Positions 30,599 through 40,913 of a stretch of 64,000 nucleotides of DNA are shown here, one piece after another. This stretch comes from Bacteroidales bacterium (GTDB lineage: Bacteria > Bacteroidota > Bacteroidia > Bacteroidales > Muribaculaceae). The stretch is from contig JAAVFL010000004.1 in assembly GCA_014800795.1 (NCBI GenBank), forward strand, positions 124,001 through 188,000, given 5' to 3'. The stretch's first letter is position 1. Every line of letters starts with the position of its first letter. Position numbers and translations under genes: made by a program. Below the pieces are notes generated by a model. The model saw only the letters and a program-made list of their open reading frames with translations. It searched no databases and was not told where the DNA came from.

Positions 30599-31390
30599 AT
30601 GAGCATCAGAATTGTAAAAAAACTTGTTGCTACGCTGATAGTGTTCATCTTTGCGGCATCAGCTCCGACTGCAACCGGAGCCGACGATGTGCGCAAACGA
30701 TATGAACTTAAAGTAGGCGACTTCACCAAACTTGATGTAGAGGACAGTTTCAATGTGGAATACAGATGCAGTCACGACTCGGCCGGGCTTGCGGTGTATA
30801 CTACTGTACCCTCGCTCGCCGACAAAATAATTTTCGAAAACAATAATAAAGGTAAACTAAAAATAGAGAAGCCGTTTCGTCAGGACGGACAATTAGACGA
30901 GGGATTGCCGACAATAACCGTCTATTCCCGTTTTCTTAAAGAGGTCAGCAACGGAGGAGATTCGACAGTCAGAGTTGTGAACATACGTCCCACAATGGAA
31001 ATCAAGGCTACCGTGATAGGCAACGGCCGTGTAATATTGCGCGATCTGGAATGCTCAAAATTCGACGGAGCCATTAAGACCGGTAACGGTACCCTGGTTG
31101 TGACAGGCAAGTGTGAGAACGCGACGCTGGTCAACACAGGGGTAGGTACGATACAGGCCGACAATCTTGAGGCTAACAATGTGAGCGCTCAGTTTCTCGG
31201 CACCGGGACAACCGGTTGCTGGCCGGTAGAGACGCTGAAAGTAAAGGGCGTGATGTCCGGAAAGTTATATTACCGTGGCAATTCGGCTAAGATTAAGAAC
31301 TATTCCATGGGTGTCAAGATCTATAATCTCGACGGAGCGGAATGGAAGGGCTCGAAAGAGGCGGAGCCTGCCGATGAAAAAGAGAAGTAA
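30599..31390 (+). CDS. DUF2807 (head GIN-like) domain secreted protein
   Basis: Signal peptide then beta-repeat pattern (TKLDVEDSFNVEYR..., VIGNGRVILRDLECS...). Confidence 0.65.
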   Translation: MSIRIVKKLVATLIVFIFAASAPTATGADDVRKRYELKVGDFTKLDVEDSFNVEYRCSHDSAGLAVYTTVPSLADKIIFENNNKGKLKIEKPFRQDGQLDEGLPTITVYSRFLKEVSNGGDSTVRVVNIRPTMEIKATVIGNGRVILRDLECSKFDGAIKTGNGTLVVTGKCENATLVNTGVGTIQADNLEANNVSAQFLGTGTTGCWPVETLKVKGVMSGKLYYRGNSAKIKNYSMGVKIYNLDGAEWKGSKEAEPADEKEK

Positions 31391-31456
31391 TATCTGACAC
31401 CTTTTCCTACCGTGAATATTCTCTTACTGATTACTAATTGCTAATTACCGATTGAA

Positions 31457-32941
31457 TTGGCTTCACGCGGTCTGAAACAGATGACGGCAAACTCGGTCAA
31501 GTGGAACCTGATCGACAAAATCCTGTCGCAGTTGCTTTATGGCGTCACCGGTGTTATTCTGGCAAACGTGTTGAGCAAGGATGATTTCGGTCTGGTGGGA
31601 GCCATACTTGTTTTTCAGGCATTTGCATCGCTGTTCGTCGACAGCGGATTCTCCTATGCGCTGATCCAGCGCAAACGTACTTCCAGACTTGACTATTCGA
31701 CTGTGCTGTGGTTCAATCTCGCCATGGCAATTGCGATATACCTGATTCTTTATGTGTGCGCACCTCTGATAGCCGACTGTTTCGCTGGTGACAGACGCCT
31801 GATTCCGCTCAGCCGGGTAATGTTTCTCTCATTCATTCTCAATGCTTCGGCGATAGTGCAGACAAACCGTCTGATGAAACTTATGGATGTGCGTCTCGTG
31901 GCGGCCTCCAACGCTTCGGGACTGTTCGCCGGATCTGTTGCTGGAATCGCTCTCGCCCTTTCAGGCTACGGGGCCTGGGCGCTCGTATGGCAGACAATTA
32001 CAATCAGCGGTGTTAAAAGTCTCGTTCTATGGCTGGCTTCCGGCTGGCTTCCGCTATGGCGATTCTCGATGCAGTCGCTCCGTAAATTTTTCAGTGTAGG
32101 ATCCGGAATGATGACTACCTCGCTGCTCAATACCATTTTTCAGAATATATATGCGTTCCTTATAGGTAACCGCGCCGGACTGGTTCCTCTTGCATATTAC
32201 TCTCAGGCCGACAAGTGGAGCAAAATGGGGATAACCACAATATCGCAGACCGTTACATCGGCCTTCCTTCCGGGATTGTCGCATGTTCAGGACGACCGCG
32301 AGCGGTTCATACGTGTAAGCACGAAGATGAACCGTTTCACCGCTTACCTTGTGTTGCCGGCAATGGGATTTCTGGCAGTAGCCGCTCCGCAGATATTCCA
32401 TTGCCTGTTCGCCACCAAATGGGATGCCTCGATCGCGCTGTTTCAACTGTTGCTGCTGCGAGGTGTGTTCACGGTACTCGTGACCCTCTACAACAACTAC
32501 CTCATAGCCTTGGCACGCACCCGTGAGGTTGTGAAAATGGAAACCTTGCGCGATGTGACGGCTCTCGTATTTCTTGTAGCATCATTTCCCATGATAGCCT
32601 ATACTACCCCTGCCGACCCTGTGGCCGGTATCGGAATCCTGCTTTGGGGGCAGGTGGCGGCCTCTGCAATCACGTGGGTGGTGATGGCATGGCGGACGTC
32701 GGCGATCGTAGGACGACGTTTTATACTGTTCATCGGGGATAATCTCCCGTATATGCTCATATCGTTGTCGGCGATGGCGGTAATGTGGCTTCTGAGAGGA
32801 TGCTCGCCGAATCCATGGGCGGTGGCAGGCGTGCAGGCTGTTGCCGGCGCAGGAGTGTACCTTTTCGCGAACTTCCTGCTCGGCAGCATAGTGCAGCGCG
32901 AACTGCTCGCATATCTTTTCCGCAGTAAAAAAATATTTTAA
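31457..32941 (+). CDS. Lipopolysaccharide/polysaccharide flippase (MOP superfamily, Wzx-like)
   Basis: 494 aa, ~12 TM helices; N-term VKWNLIDKILSQLLYGVTGVILANVLSKDDFGLVG. Confidence 0.88.
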   Translation: MASRGLKQMTANSVKWNLIDKILSQLLYGVTGVILANVLSKDDFGLVGAILVFQAFASLFVDSGFSYALIQRKRTSRLDYSTVLWFNLAMAIAIYLILYVCAPLIADCFAGDRRLIPLSRVMFLSFILNASAIVQTNRLMKLMDVRLVAASNASGLFAGSVAGIALALSGYGAWALVWQTITISGVKSLVLWLASGWLPLWRFSMQSLRKFFSVGSGMMTTSLLNTIFQNIYAFLIGNRAGLVPLAYYSQADKWSKMGITTISQTVTSAFLPGLSHVQDDRERFIRVSTKMNRFTAYLVLPAMGFLAVAAPQIFHCLFATKWDASIALFQLLLLRGVFTVLVTLYNNYLIALARTREVVKMETLRDVTALVFLVASFPMIAYTTPADPVAGIGILLWGQVAASAITWVVMAWRTSAIVGRRFILFIGDNLPYMLISLSAMAVMWLLRGCSPNPWAVAGVQAVAGAGVYLFANFLLGSIVQRELLAYLFRSKKIF

Positions 32942-33008
32942 TTCCTCCCTTTATAACTTTTTACTGAAAAGTTTTTATAAATTTGCAATCGAATAAGGAA
33001 CTACGAAT

Positions 33009-33362
33009 ATGTCTGTCAATAAAGTGATTCTGGTAGGAAATGTCGGAAAGAACCCTGAGATGAAATTCGTGGGTGACCGTCCGTTTGTACGCTTCACGCT
33101 TGCTACCTCCGAGCCGGCCTACACGTCGGCCGGCGGGGAGCAGGTGCCTGAAATCACCGAATGGCACAACATAATAATGTGGGACGATTTTGCCCGCACC
33201 GCCGAAAGGTATATAACAAAAGGGACCAAACTCTACATCGAGGGTAAGCTGCGCACACGCACATGGCAGGATTTCAATGCCATCAAACGCAATATAACCG
33301 AGATTGTAGTGGAGCGTTTCGACATTCTGAGCCGCGCCATGCCGCAGCAGCCATCCGCATAA
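33009..33362 (+). CDS. ssb: Single-stranded DNA-binding protein (short)
   Basis: OB-fold SSB sequence MSVNKVILVGNVGKNPEMKFVGDRPFVRFTLATSE...EWHNIIMW. No acidic DDDIPF-like tail. Confidence 0.9.
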   Translation: MSVNKVILVGNVGKNPEMKFVGDRPFVRFTLATSEPAYTSAGGEQVPEITEWHNIIMWDDFARTAERYITKGTKLYIEGKLRTRTWQDFNAIKRNITEIVVERFDILSRAMPQQPSA

Positions 33363-33402
33363 ACCACACCAACTGAAAACAAAACCAATTATATCACATA
33401 TA

Positions 33403-35418
33403 ATGAAAAAAGTGAACGAACAGAACCTGGCGGCCGCTTCCGAAACATCGGAACGCCAGTTTGCCGCCGAGGTCGACCCCGTGGAACTTCCCGAGAACGC
33501 GTTCCGGGAACTTGCCGAAGATGAAGACTATCGTCCGATAATGCACCCGGCGCGGCAGTATAAGGAAGTGACGGTCTACTCCGTAGTGATGGGGCTGGTG
33601 TTATGTATCATATTCAGCGCCGCAGCCGCCTACCTCGGTCTGAAGGTCGGACAGGTGTTCGAGGCAGCCATTCCTATCGCCATAATAGCCGTCGGGCTTT
33701 CGGGGGCGTTGCGTAAGAAAGATGCACTGGGGCAGAATGTGATTATACAGTCGATCGGTGCATGCTCGGGTGTTATCGTGGCAGGCGCTATTTTCACTCT
33801 CCCGGCGCTTTACATCCTTCAGGACAAATATCCTGAAATCACAGTAAGTTTCTTCCAGATATTCCTGAGTTCGCTGCTTGGCGGTGTTCTCGGAATTCTG
33901 TTCTTCATTCCTTTCCGCAAATATTTCGTAAAGGATATGCACGGAAAGTATCCTTTCCCCGAAGCAACAGCTACAACCCAGGTACTTGCCTCCGGTCAGA
34001 GCGCCGGAGCCCAGGGTGGATCACAGGCGAAAACGCTTGTGATAGCCTCGCTCATAGGCGGTATATACGACTATGTCGTGGAGACATTCGGCTTCTGGGC
34101 CGGAACACTCAATACCATGGTAAGCTCATGGGGAACGGCGCTGGCTGAAAAAACAAAACTTGTGCTGAGCTGCAACACAGGTGCTGCTGTACTTGGTCTG
34201 GGTTATATCGTCGGTCTCCGTTACGCTTTCATCATATGCGCCGGATCATTTTTCGTATGGTGGGTGCTTATCCCGCTGATGGGAACCTACGGCAACGAAA
34301 CCATCGCTGCCATGGATCCGCAGGACATATTCTCCAACTATGCCCGCATGATAGGTATCGGCGGCATAGCTATGGCCGGTGTCATAGGTATCATCAAATC
34401 GTGGCCTATCATCCGTCAGGCTGTAGGGCTTGCCGGCCGCGAATTCAAAGGGGGCAGCAAATCTGAAGGCCGTCCCATGCGCTGGCAGTGGGATATCTCA
34501 ATGAAGCATATCGTATTCTTCATAGCCATAGCTCTCATCGCTGTGCTGCTGTTCTTCTGGTTCGGTGTGATCCACAACTGGTGGCAGGCGCTCGTGGCAT
34601 GGATTGTAGTAACGATCATAGCGTTCCTCTTCACTACTGTCGCTGCCAATGCGATCGCTATAGTAGGTTCCAACCCCGTGAGCGGTATGACCCTTATGAC
34701 CCTCATCGTGGCATCGGCAATCTTCGTGGCAATCGGCCTGAAAGGTCCGTCGGGCATCGTGGCATCGATGGTGATAGGTGGTGTGGTCTGCACGGCGCTC
34801 TCCATGGCCGGAGGCTTCGTAACCGACCTGAAGGTAGGCTACTGGCTCGGATCCACTCCCCGCAAGCAGGAACAGTGGAAGTTCCTCGGAACACTGGTAT
34901 CGGCCGCTACCGTAGGCGGTGTGATTCTTGTGTTGAACCAGGTTTACGGTTTTACAGGCGAGAACGCTCTCGTAGCTCCGCAGGCCAATGCCATGGCGAA
35001 AGTGATCGAACCCCTCATGATGGGTGGCGAAACTCCCTGGATTCTCTATATGACCGGCGTTATTCTGGCTCTGCTTCTCAACTGGCTCGGAGTGCCGGCT
35101 CTGGCTTTCTGTCTTGGAATGTTCATTCCCCTGTCGCTCAATACACCGCTGCTCGTAGGTGGGGCGATTGCCTATTTCGTAAGCAACAGCTCCAAAGATA
35201 AGGCTGTGAACGACATGCGTCGCGACCGCGGCACCCTTATCGCATCGGGTCTCATCGCCGGAGGCGCGCTCTTCGGAGTGTTCGCAGCCCTCACCCGCTT
35301 CTTCGGATTCGAATACAGCTGCGGCGTAGAGCCCGGAATGCTCCAGGTTTACGGCATCATAGTTTACCTGCTTCTAATCGGCTACCTGTGGTACGACAGC
35401 TGCCGCGTAAAGAAATAA
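33403..35418 (+). CDS. OPT family oligopeptide transporter
   Basis: 671 aa polytopic; AAAAYLGLKVGQVFEAAIPIAIIAVGLSG and HGKYPFPEATATTQVLASGQ. Confidence 0.93.
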   Translation: MKKVNEQNLAAASETSERQFAAEVDPVELPENAFRELAEDEDYRPIMHPARQYKEVTVYSVVMGLVLCIIFSAAAAYLGLKVGQVFEAAIPIAIIAVGLSGALRKKDALGQNVIIQSIGACSGVIVAGAIFTLPALYILQDKYPEITVSFFQIFLSSLLGGVLGILFFIPFRKYFVKDMHGKYPFPEATATTQVLASGQSAGAQGGSQAKTLVIASLIGGIYDYVVETFGFWAGTLNTMVSSWGTALAEKTKLVLSCNTGAAVLGLGYIVGLRYAFIICAGSFFVWWVLIPLMGTYGNETIAAMDPQDIFSNYARMIGIGGIAMAGVIGIIKSWPIIRQAVGLAGREFKGGSKSEGRPMRWQWDISMKHIVFFIAIALIAVLLFFWFGVIHNWWQALVAWIVVTIIAFLFTTVAANAIAIVGSNPVSGMTLMTLIVASAIFVAIGLKGPSGIVASMVIGGVVCTALSMAGGFVTDLKVGYWLGSTPRKQEQWKFLGTLVSAATVGGVILVLNQVYGFTGENALVAPQANAMAKVIEPLMMGGETPWILYMTGVILALLLNWLGVPALAFCLGMFIPLSLNTPLLVGGAIAYFVSNSSKDKAVNDMRRDRGTLIASGLIAGGALFGVFAALTRFFGFEYSCGVEPGMLQVYGIIVYLLLIGYLWYDSCRVKK

Positions 35419-35451
35419 CACACGTTGTATTAATCCATAAAATAATCAAAA

Positions 35452-36423
35452 ATGAAAAAAGCATTCAAGTTGATCAGCATGGCGTTTATCGCTCTGACAG
35501 TTTCTGCCGGATTCGTAGCCTGCTCAAGTGATGATGACGATCAGCCGGAGAGCGGTTCCGGTATCAATCAGGAACTCGCAACTCCCACCTATGAAGCTGA
35601 TGCGGCGCTCTACAACATCACATCAGCCAACAGCGACTACCGCTCTATAGAGCTGACTGCCGCCGGAAACTATGTCGTGGTAATGGACTACGGTTACTAT
35701 GGCGCTCCCGCAAGAAAAGCCGGAGTATTCCGCAAATCAGCTATTGTATCCTCACGCGCCTACAACAACGGCATCATAGAGGGTACATTCACCAAGACAG
35801 GTGACAATACCTACAATCTGAAGGGATTCGGCACCATTACCGTCACCGGTAACGGCGGCACAGCCGTTGATCTCGACATTACCCTCGAAGATGGAACAGA
35901 CGTAAATGTTACGGCTGCGAGGAAGAATCAGAAGCCCGACAGCATGATGACTAACAATCTCTGCCGTACATGGGAGTTCGAGAGACTTCGCTACACCATC
36001 AAAATCAATAATCGCGTTATGTTCGACAAAGAGGTCGATGTAAACAATATGCGCGAACTCTACCTGGCTCTTGCAAATGCCGGAGCTCTGGACGACGATG
36101 AAGAGATCGACTGGGACGATTTCGAGGAAGAAATGGAATACATGGCTGAACGTGTAATCTTCACCAAGGCCGGAACCTATCTGGTGGAATACCGTAATTC
36201 CTCTCTTGCTATATCCACATGGTCGTGGATCAACGAAAACGCCGGAACCCTCCGCTACTCATGGGACTACGACGACATGGAGGATGACGACTACGCAGGG
36301 AATGTCGTTGTTTCTTTCCCCGGCAACAACCGCATGAAAATTGCCGAAAGCTACTACGATTATGACGATGAAGATGGCGAAAGCTATAACGAAACAATTA
36401 CCTGGACTCTCAAGCAGGCTTGA
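35452..36423 (+). CDS. Hypothetical lipoprotein with an acidic post-Cys tract
   Basis: Signal peptide plus lipobox FVACSSDDDD. Confidence 0.75.
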   Translation: MKKAFKLISMAFIALTVSAGFVACSSDDDDQPESGSGINQELATPTYEADAALYNITSANSDYRSIELTAAGNYVVVMDYGYYGAPARKAGVFRKSAIVSSRAYNNGIIEGTFTKTGDNTYNLKGFGTITVTGNGGTAVDLDITLEDGTDVNVTAARKNQKPDSMMTNNLCRTWEFERLRYTIKINNRVMFDKEVDVNNMRELYLALANAGALDDDEEIDWDDFEEEMEYMAERVIFTKAGTYLVEYRNSSLAISTWSWINENAGTLRYSWDYDDMEDDDYAGNVVVSFPGNNRMKIAESYYDYDDEDGESYNETITWTLKQA

Positions 36424-36519
36424 TTGACTTTCGAAGACCATAATTTTGAGCGGTGTGCTGCATGCTATTTTCCTGCGGTGCGCCGCTCGTTTCTCCTAAA
36501 TCGAAGACTCCAACCGTAA

Positions 36520-37800
36520 ATGAACCGAAAGATACTGAGCCTCGCTATTCCGTCGATAGTGGCGAATATCACAACCCCGCTACTGGGGCTGGTGGATACG
36601 GCTATTACCGGGCATATGGGAAGCGCCGTGTATATCGGTGCTATAGCCGTAGGGGGAGTGATGTTCAATATGCTTTACTGGCTGTTCGGATTTCTGCGTG
36701 GAGGAACATCGGGGCTTGCAGCCCAGGCCTACGGAGCCGGCGACAGGGATGCTTCCGACATGGTGCTGTACCGGTCGCTCGCGGTGGCTGCCACGGTGGG
36801 GCTCGCTATGATTCTGCTGCAATGGCCTCTGGGCTATATACTGAGATCATTCGTTGATTCGGATCCGGCTACAGCCCGGCTTGCCGACCGATATTTCTCT
36901 ATACTGATTTATGGCGCACCTGCCGTACTCGCCACATATGCACTGTCGGGATGGTTTCTCGGGATGCAGAATTCACGTATGCTTATGGTAACCTCCATCG
37001 TTATCAATACGGTCAATATCGTCGCCAGTCTGGCATTTGTCTATGGGTTGGGATGGCAGATAGAGGGGGTGGCGTGTGGAACGCTTATTGCGCAATGGAC
37101 CGGACTTGCAGTGGGAGTGCTGTTATTGCGCCGCTATCGCCTGCATCGCCCTGCCATTGGCGACATATTGCGAGGAGGCGAACTGAAACGTTTCTTCCGT
37201 GTGAATTTCGACATGATGCTGCGCACGGTATGTCTGATCGCGGTAACCGTATGGTTCACGCGTGCGGGGGCTTCGCAGGGGGCGGTGATTCTGGCCGTCA
37301 ATACTCTTCTTATGCAGCTGTTCCTGCTTTTTTCATACATGATGGATGGCTTCGCCTACGCCGGCGAGGCGCTTGTCGGGCGATTTACCGGTAGCCGCGA
37401 TATAGCGTCGCTTCATCTCTGTGTGAAGCGTCTTTTCATGTGGGGAGCTATATGGGCTGGGCTCTTTACGGCACTATATTTTTGCGGGGGAGAGGGGTTC
37501 CTTAAGATCTTGTCGTCAGATCGCGATGTCATAGCCGCCTCGTCCGATTATTATCTGTGGGCAGTCAGTGTGCCGTTTGCCGGATTCGCCGCCTTTGCGT
37601 GGGACGGTGTATTCATCGGAGCCACACTCACACGCCAGCTCCTTGTATCCATGGCAGGTGCGATGGCCGTATTCTTTATAATTTACCTCACCTTGTTCCG
37701 CTCGATGGGCAACCATGCGCTATGGCTCGCTTTCGTAAGCTATCTTTTCGCGCGCGGGGCTATACAGACATGGCTCTATTATAATCATAAATGGGAATGA
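36520..37800 (+). CDS. MATE family efflux transporter
   Basis: MNRKILSLAIPSIVANITTPLLGLVDTAITGHMGSAVYIGAIAVGG. Confidence 0.93.
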   Translation: MNRKILSLAIPSIVANITTPLLGLVDTAITGHMGSAVYIGAIAVGGVMFNMLYWLFGFLRGGTSGLAAQAYGAGDRDASDMVLYRSLAVAATVGLAMILLQWPLGYILRSFVDSDPATARLADRYFSILIYGAPAVLATYALSGWFLGMQNSRMLMVTSIVINTVNIVASLAFVYGLGWQIEGVACGTLIAQWTGLAVGVLLLRRYRLHRPAIGDILRGGELKRFFRVNFDMMLRTVCLIAVTVWFTRAGASQGAVILAVNTLLMQLFLLFSYMMDGFAYAGEALVGRFTGSRDIASLHLCVKRLFMWGAIWAGLFTALYFCGGEGFLKILSSDRDVIAASSDYYLWAVSVPFAGFAAFAWDGVFIGATLTRQLLVSMAGAMAVFFIIYLTLFRSMGNHALWLAFVSYLFARGAIQTWLYYNHKWE

Positions 37801-38663
37801 AAACTTCGATATTACGCGATGCGGCAGCCCGGATGCGGGTGTTGATTTTCGCCATTCTGTTTCTATACCAGAATCTTTCGGCCGAGGAAACCGCCGGCGG
37901 GACGCAGTACATGCAACTTATTGAATGGGCCGATGAGGCGGTGGCCAAAAGTAACTGGGAGCGGGCCATGGCGTGTATTCAGGAAGCGATGCACACCGAA
38001 CCGTCGAACCCGCTCAACATAATGTTGCTTTCCAATCTGGGTATGATGCAGTATTATGCGGGAGAGGATTCGCTCGCTTTGCATACTCTCAGCGAGGCGA
38101 GGGCAATAGCGCCGGCCTCAACTGTGATACTCACCAACCGCGCGCGTGTTCTGACAGGCATGGGGCGTACCGACGATGCCCTCCGCGACTATGATATGAT
38201 ATTGGATATGGATTCGACCTGTGCCAACGCTTACGCCGACAGGGCGTCGCTTTTCACCGCTCTCAACCGATTTCAGGAGGCTGAGAATGATGCTGTGAAA
38301 TTCCGCGCGCTGCGTCCTGATGATTCCCACGGTTCGCTGTTGCTGGCGGTGATCTATTCAAATACCGGTCGTGCCGCAGATGCCATTCCGCTTTATACCG
38401 AGCTTATCGCTGCCCATCCGGAAGCGGTGTATTACTCGGCGCGCGCCATGTGTCGTATGCTGGGGGGAGAGTTTTTCGAGGCCGCCGACGATATAGCCCG
38501 CGGGCTTGAACTCGACCCGGACGATGGCGAACTGTATTTTTCGCGTGCTTACCTCAACCATCTCCGTTTCCGCGACGCCGACCGCGATGCCGATGCGGCC
38601 AGGGCTCTTACTCTCGGCATTGATCCTGTCCGTGTCAAAGCCCTTCCCTCGCTTCCCCGATGA
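37791..38663 (+). CDS. Tetratricopeptide repeat protein
   Basis: TPR-like repeats (ALHTLSEARAIAPASTVILTNRARVLTGMGRTDDALRDYDMIL). Overlaps the MATE stop. Confidence 0.8.
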   Translation: MGMKTSILRDAAARMRVLIFAILFLYQNLSAEETAGGTQYMQLIEWADEAVAKSNWERAMACIQEAMHTEPSNPLNIMLLSNLGMMQYYAGEDSLALHTLSEARAIAPASTVILTNRARVLTGMGRTDDALRDYDMILDMDSTCANAYADRASLFTALNRFQEAENDAVKFRALRPDDSHGSLLLAVIYSNTGRAADAIPLYTELIAAHPEAVYYSARAMCRMLGGEFFEAADDIARGLELDPDDGELYFSRAYLNHLRFRDADRDADAARALTLGIDPVRVKALPSLPR

Positions 38664-38797
38664 CCGATTCCGATAGTGTGGCGAAAAACAGTGTTGCAGA
38701 ACATAGTGGCGGAATGTCGATAATTTTGGGATTTTAAGTAGATTTGCGCGTGCCGCAGGTGAAATTGCCAGCGGAAACCTTAAAAAAACGTTTTACC

Positions 38798-39916
38798 ATG
38801 ATTATTGGCGTTCCCAAAGAGATCAAAAACAACGAGAACCGCGTGGCGCTGACGCCTGCGGGGGTCCGTGAGTTGGTGGCGCATGGCCACAAAGTGTATG
38901 TGCAGGCTACGGCCGGAGCCGGAACCGGTTTCTCAGACGACGAATATATAGCGGCGGGAGCTGCAATCCTGCCCACGATCGAGGAGGTGTATGCCATAGC
39001 CGAGATGGTAATAAAGGTTAAGGAACCGATAAAACCGGAATACGGGCTTATACGCAAGGGGCAGGTGCTGTTCACTTATTTTCATTTCGCCTCTGATCGG
39101 GAACTGACAGAATCGATGATCGCCTCCGGAGCGGTGTGTATCGCATACGAGACGGTGAGGCTTGCCAACGGCTCGCTACCGCTGCTGGTGCCGATGAGTG
39201 AGGTCGCCGGACGTATGTCGGTTCAGGAGGGATGTCGTTTCCTTGAGAAACCGCAGGGGGGACGCGGCATATTGCTCGGCGGTGTTCCGGGAGTAAAGCC
39301 GGCCAAGGTGTTGATTCTCGGTGCCGGAGTAGTGGGCCGCAATGCCGCCCTGATGGCTGCCGGGCTGGGCGCCGATGTAACCATTACCGATATATCGCTC
39401 CCGACGCTTCGCCATGTAGCGGAGACAATGCCCCGCAACGTAAAGACTCTCTTTTCGTCGCGCCACAATATCGAGGCTGAGTTGCCGGCAACCGATCTCG
39501 TGATAGGTTCCGTGCTGATCCCGGGCGCGAAAGCTCCTCATCTTATTACCCGCGATATGCTCAAACTGATGCGCCCCGGTTCGCTTCTGGTAGATGTCGC
39601 TATCGATCAGGGCGGATGCTTCGAAACTTCAGTGCCTACCACTCACTCCGAACCGACATATACCGTCGACGGCATTATCCATTACGCCGTAGCAAATATT
39701 CCCGGGGCTGTACCATATACCTCCACACTGGCGCTCACCAACGCGACTCTGCCATATGCGGTTCAACTCGCCGACAAGGGATGGCGCCGCGCATGCGGTG
39801 AGGATCGCGCTTTGGAGCAGGGGGTTAACATTGTGGATGGTAGAGTCGTGTTCCCGGCTGTCGCTGAAGCGTGGGGTCTGCCGCTATCAAAGTTAGAACT
39901 CTACACAACTGATTGA
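38798..39916 (+). CDS. ald: Alanine dehydrogenase
   Basis: MIIGVPKEIKNNENRVALTPAGVRELVAHGH; NAD-binding VLILGAGVVGRNAA. Confidence 0.96.
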   Translation: MIIGVPKEIKNNENRVALTPAGVRELVAHGHKVYVQATAGAGTGFSDDEYIAAGAAILPTIEEVYAIAEMVIKVKEPIKPEYGLIRKGQVLFTYFHFASDRELTESMIASGAVCIAYETVRLANGSLPLLVPMSEVAGRMSVQEGCRFLEKPQGGRGILLGGVPGVKPAKVLILGAGVVGRNAALMAAGLGADVTITDISLPTLRHVAETMPRNVKTLFSSRHNIEAELPATDLVIGSVLIPGAKAPHLITRDMLKLMRPGSLLVDVAIDQGGCFETSVPTTHSEPTYTVDGIIHYAVANIPGAVPYTSTLALTNATLPYAVQLADKGWRRACGEDRALEQGVNIVDGRVVFPAVAEAWGLPLSKLELYTTD

Positions 39917-39959
39917 TCAGGGGCGTACCGGAAATCGCTGTAAGGATACCGTATTTTTT

Positions 39960-40006
39960 GCCGGAGAAAGTTTCAGTTAAGTGAGGTTTGAGAAACTTTC
40001 TCCGGC
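39960..40006. terminator. Intrinsic terminator between convergent genes
   Basis: GCCGGAGAAAGTTTC / GAAACTTTCTCCGGC 15-bp perfect stem. Confidence 0.75.
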
Positions 40007-40048
40007 CTCGTTTGTGCCATGCGGAAGTCTGCCGTCAGGGCGGTGAAT

Positions 40049-40906
40049 TCAGTTTCCCGGATCCGCCAGGGGTGAGCGGCGTATTCCAGATATTTTCAGA
40101 CCGTGTTGTGCGGCTACCTTGCAGAGTTGTTCGCGGAAATTGTGTGCTACGGATCCGACGAAGTAGATCCCGGTAGTATGCGGAAGGTCGTGGCGTCTGA
40201 AATAGAGCATCACATTCCGGTCGAAAAACATACTGAACCCGTCAAGAACAATATTCTCTATTTCTTTACATCCGATATGAGCGCTGAGAAAGGGCGCGAA
40301 TCGGGCCAGAAAGCTGTTAGGAGTGCCATCGTCCGGCGCAGGGCGGTAGATGTGACGTATCAGTTCGTCGTAGCTGTAAGGATATGCGGCGTGAAATTCG
40401 GCAGTTATATCGGATGGAAGCAATTCTTTCAGTATGTCGGCCACAAGCCGTTTTCCGAGCCATGCGCCGGACCCTTCGTCACCGAGGATATATCCTAACG
40501 GAGGCACATTGTCGATGATTTTGCCGCCATTGCAGAGGCATGAATTGGCTCCGGTGCCGAGTATGCACACGATAGCGGCCGAATCAGATGCCACGGCATG
40601 GCATGCTCCGGCCATGTCGCTGTCGGCAATGATGCTGTCCGCTTCCGGAAAAAGTTCGTGGAGCAGCTTCTCCATACGTCGGCATGCTTCCCCTCTGCAT
40701 CCTGCACCGTAATATTCCACGCACCCTATTGCTCCGCCGTCATCTCCGAGTTGCGGAAGCAGATGCTTTGTCAGCAGCTCACGCATATCAGCACATTCCA
40801 TAACTCCGGGATTCATTCCCGGGGTGAAAATCTCCCGCACTCTGCGGCTGCCATCTGTCAGCAGCCAATGCACTTTCGTGCTTCCTCCGTCGGCTGTAAG
40901 TTTCAT
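40049..40906 (-). CDS. BadF/BadG/BcrA/BcrD-type ATPase, probable amino-sugar (MurNAc/GlcNAc) kinase
   Basis: MKLTADGGSTKVHWLL phosphate-binding motif; ILGTGANSCLCNGG; GYILGDEGSGAWLGK. Adjacent to NamZ and AmpG genes. Confidence 0.82.
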   Translation of the reverse strand: MKLTADGGSTKVHWLLTDGSRRVREIFTPGMNPGVMECADMRELLTKHLLPQLGDDGGAIGCVEYYGAGCRGEACRRMEKLLHELFPEADSIIADSDMAGACHAVASDSAAIVCILGTGANSCLCNGGKIIDNVPPLGYILGDEGSGAWLGKRLVADILKELLPSDITAEFHAAYPYSYDELIRHIYRPAPDDGTPNSFLARFAPFLSAHIGCKEIENIVLDGFSMFFDRNVMLYFRRHDLPHTTGIYFVGSVAHNFREQLCKVAAQHGLKISGIRRSPLADPGN

Positions 40907-40913
40907 TACCTGA

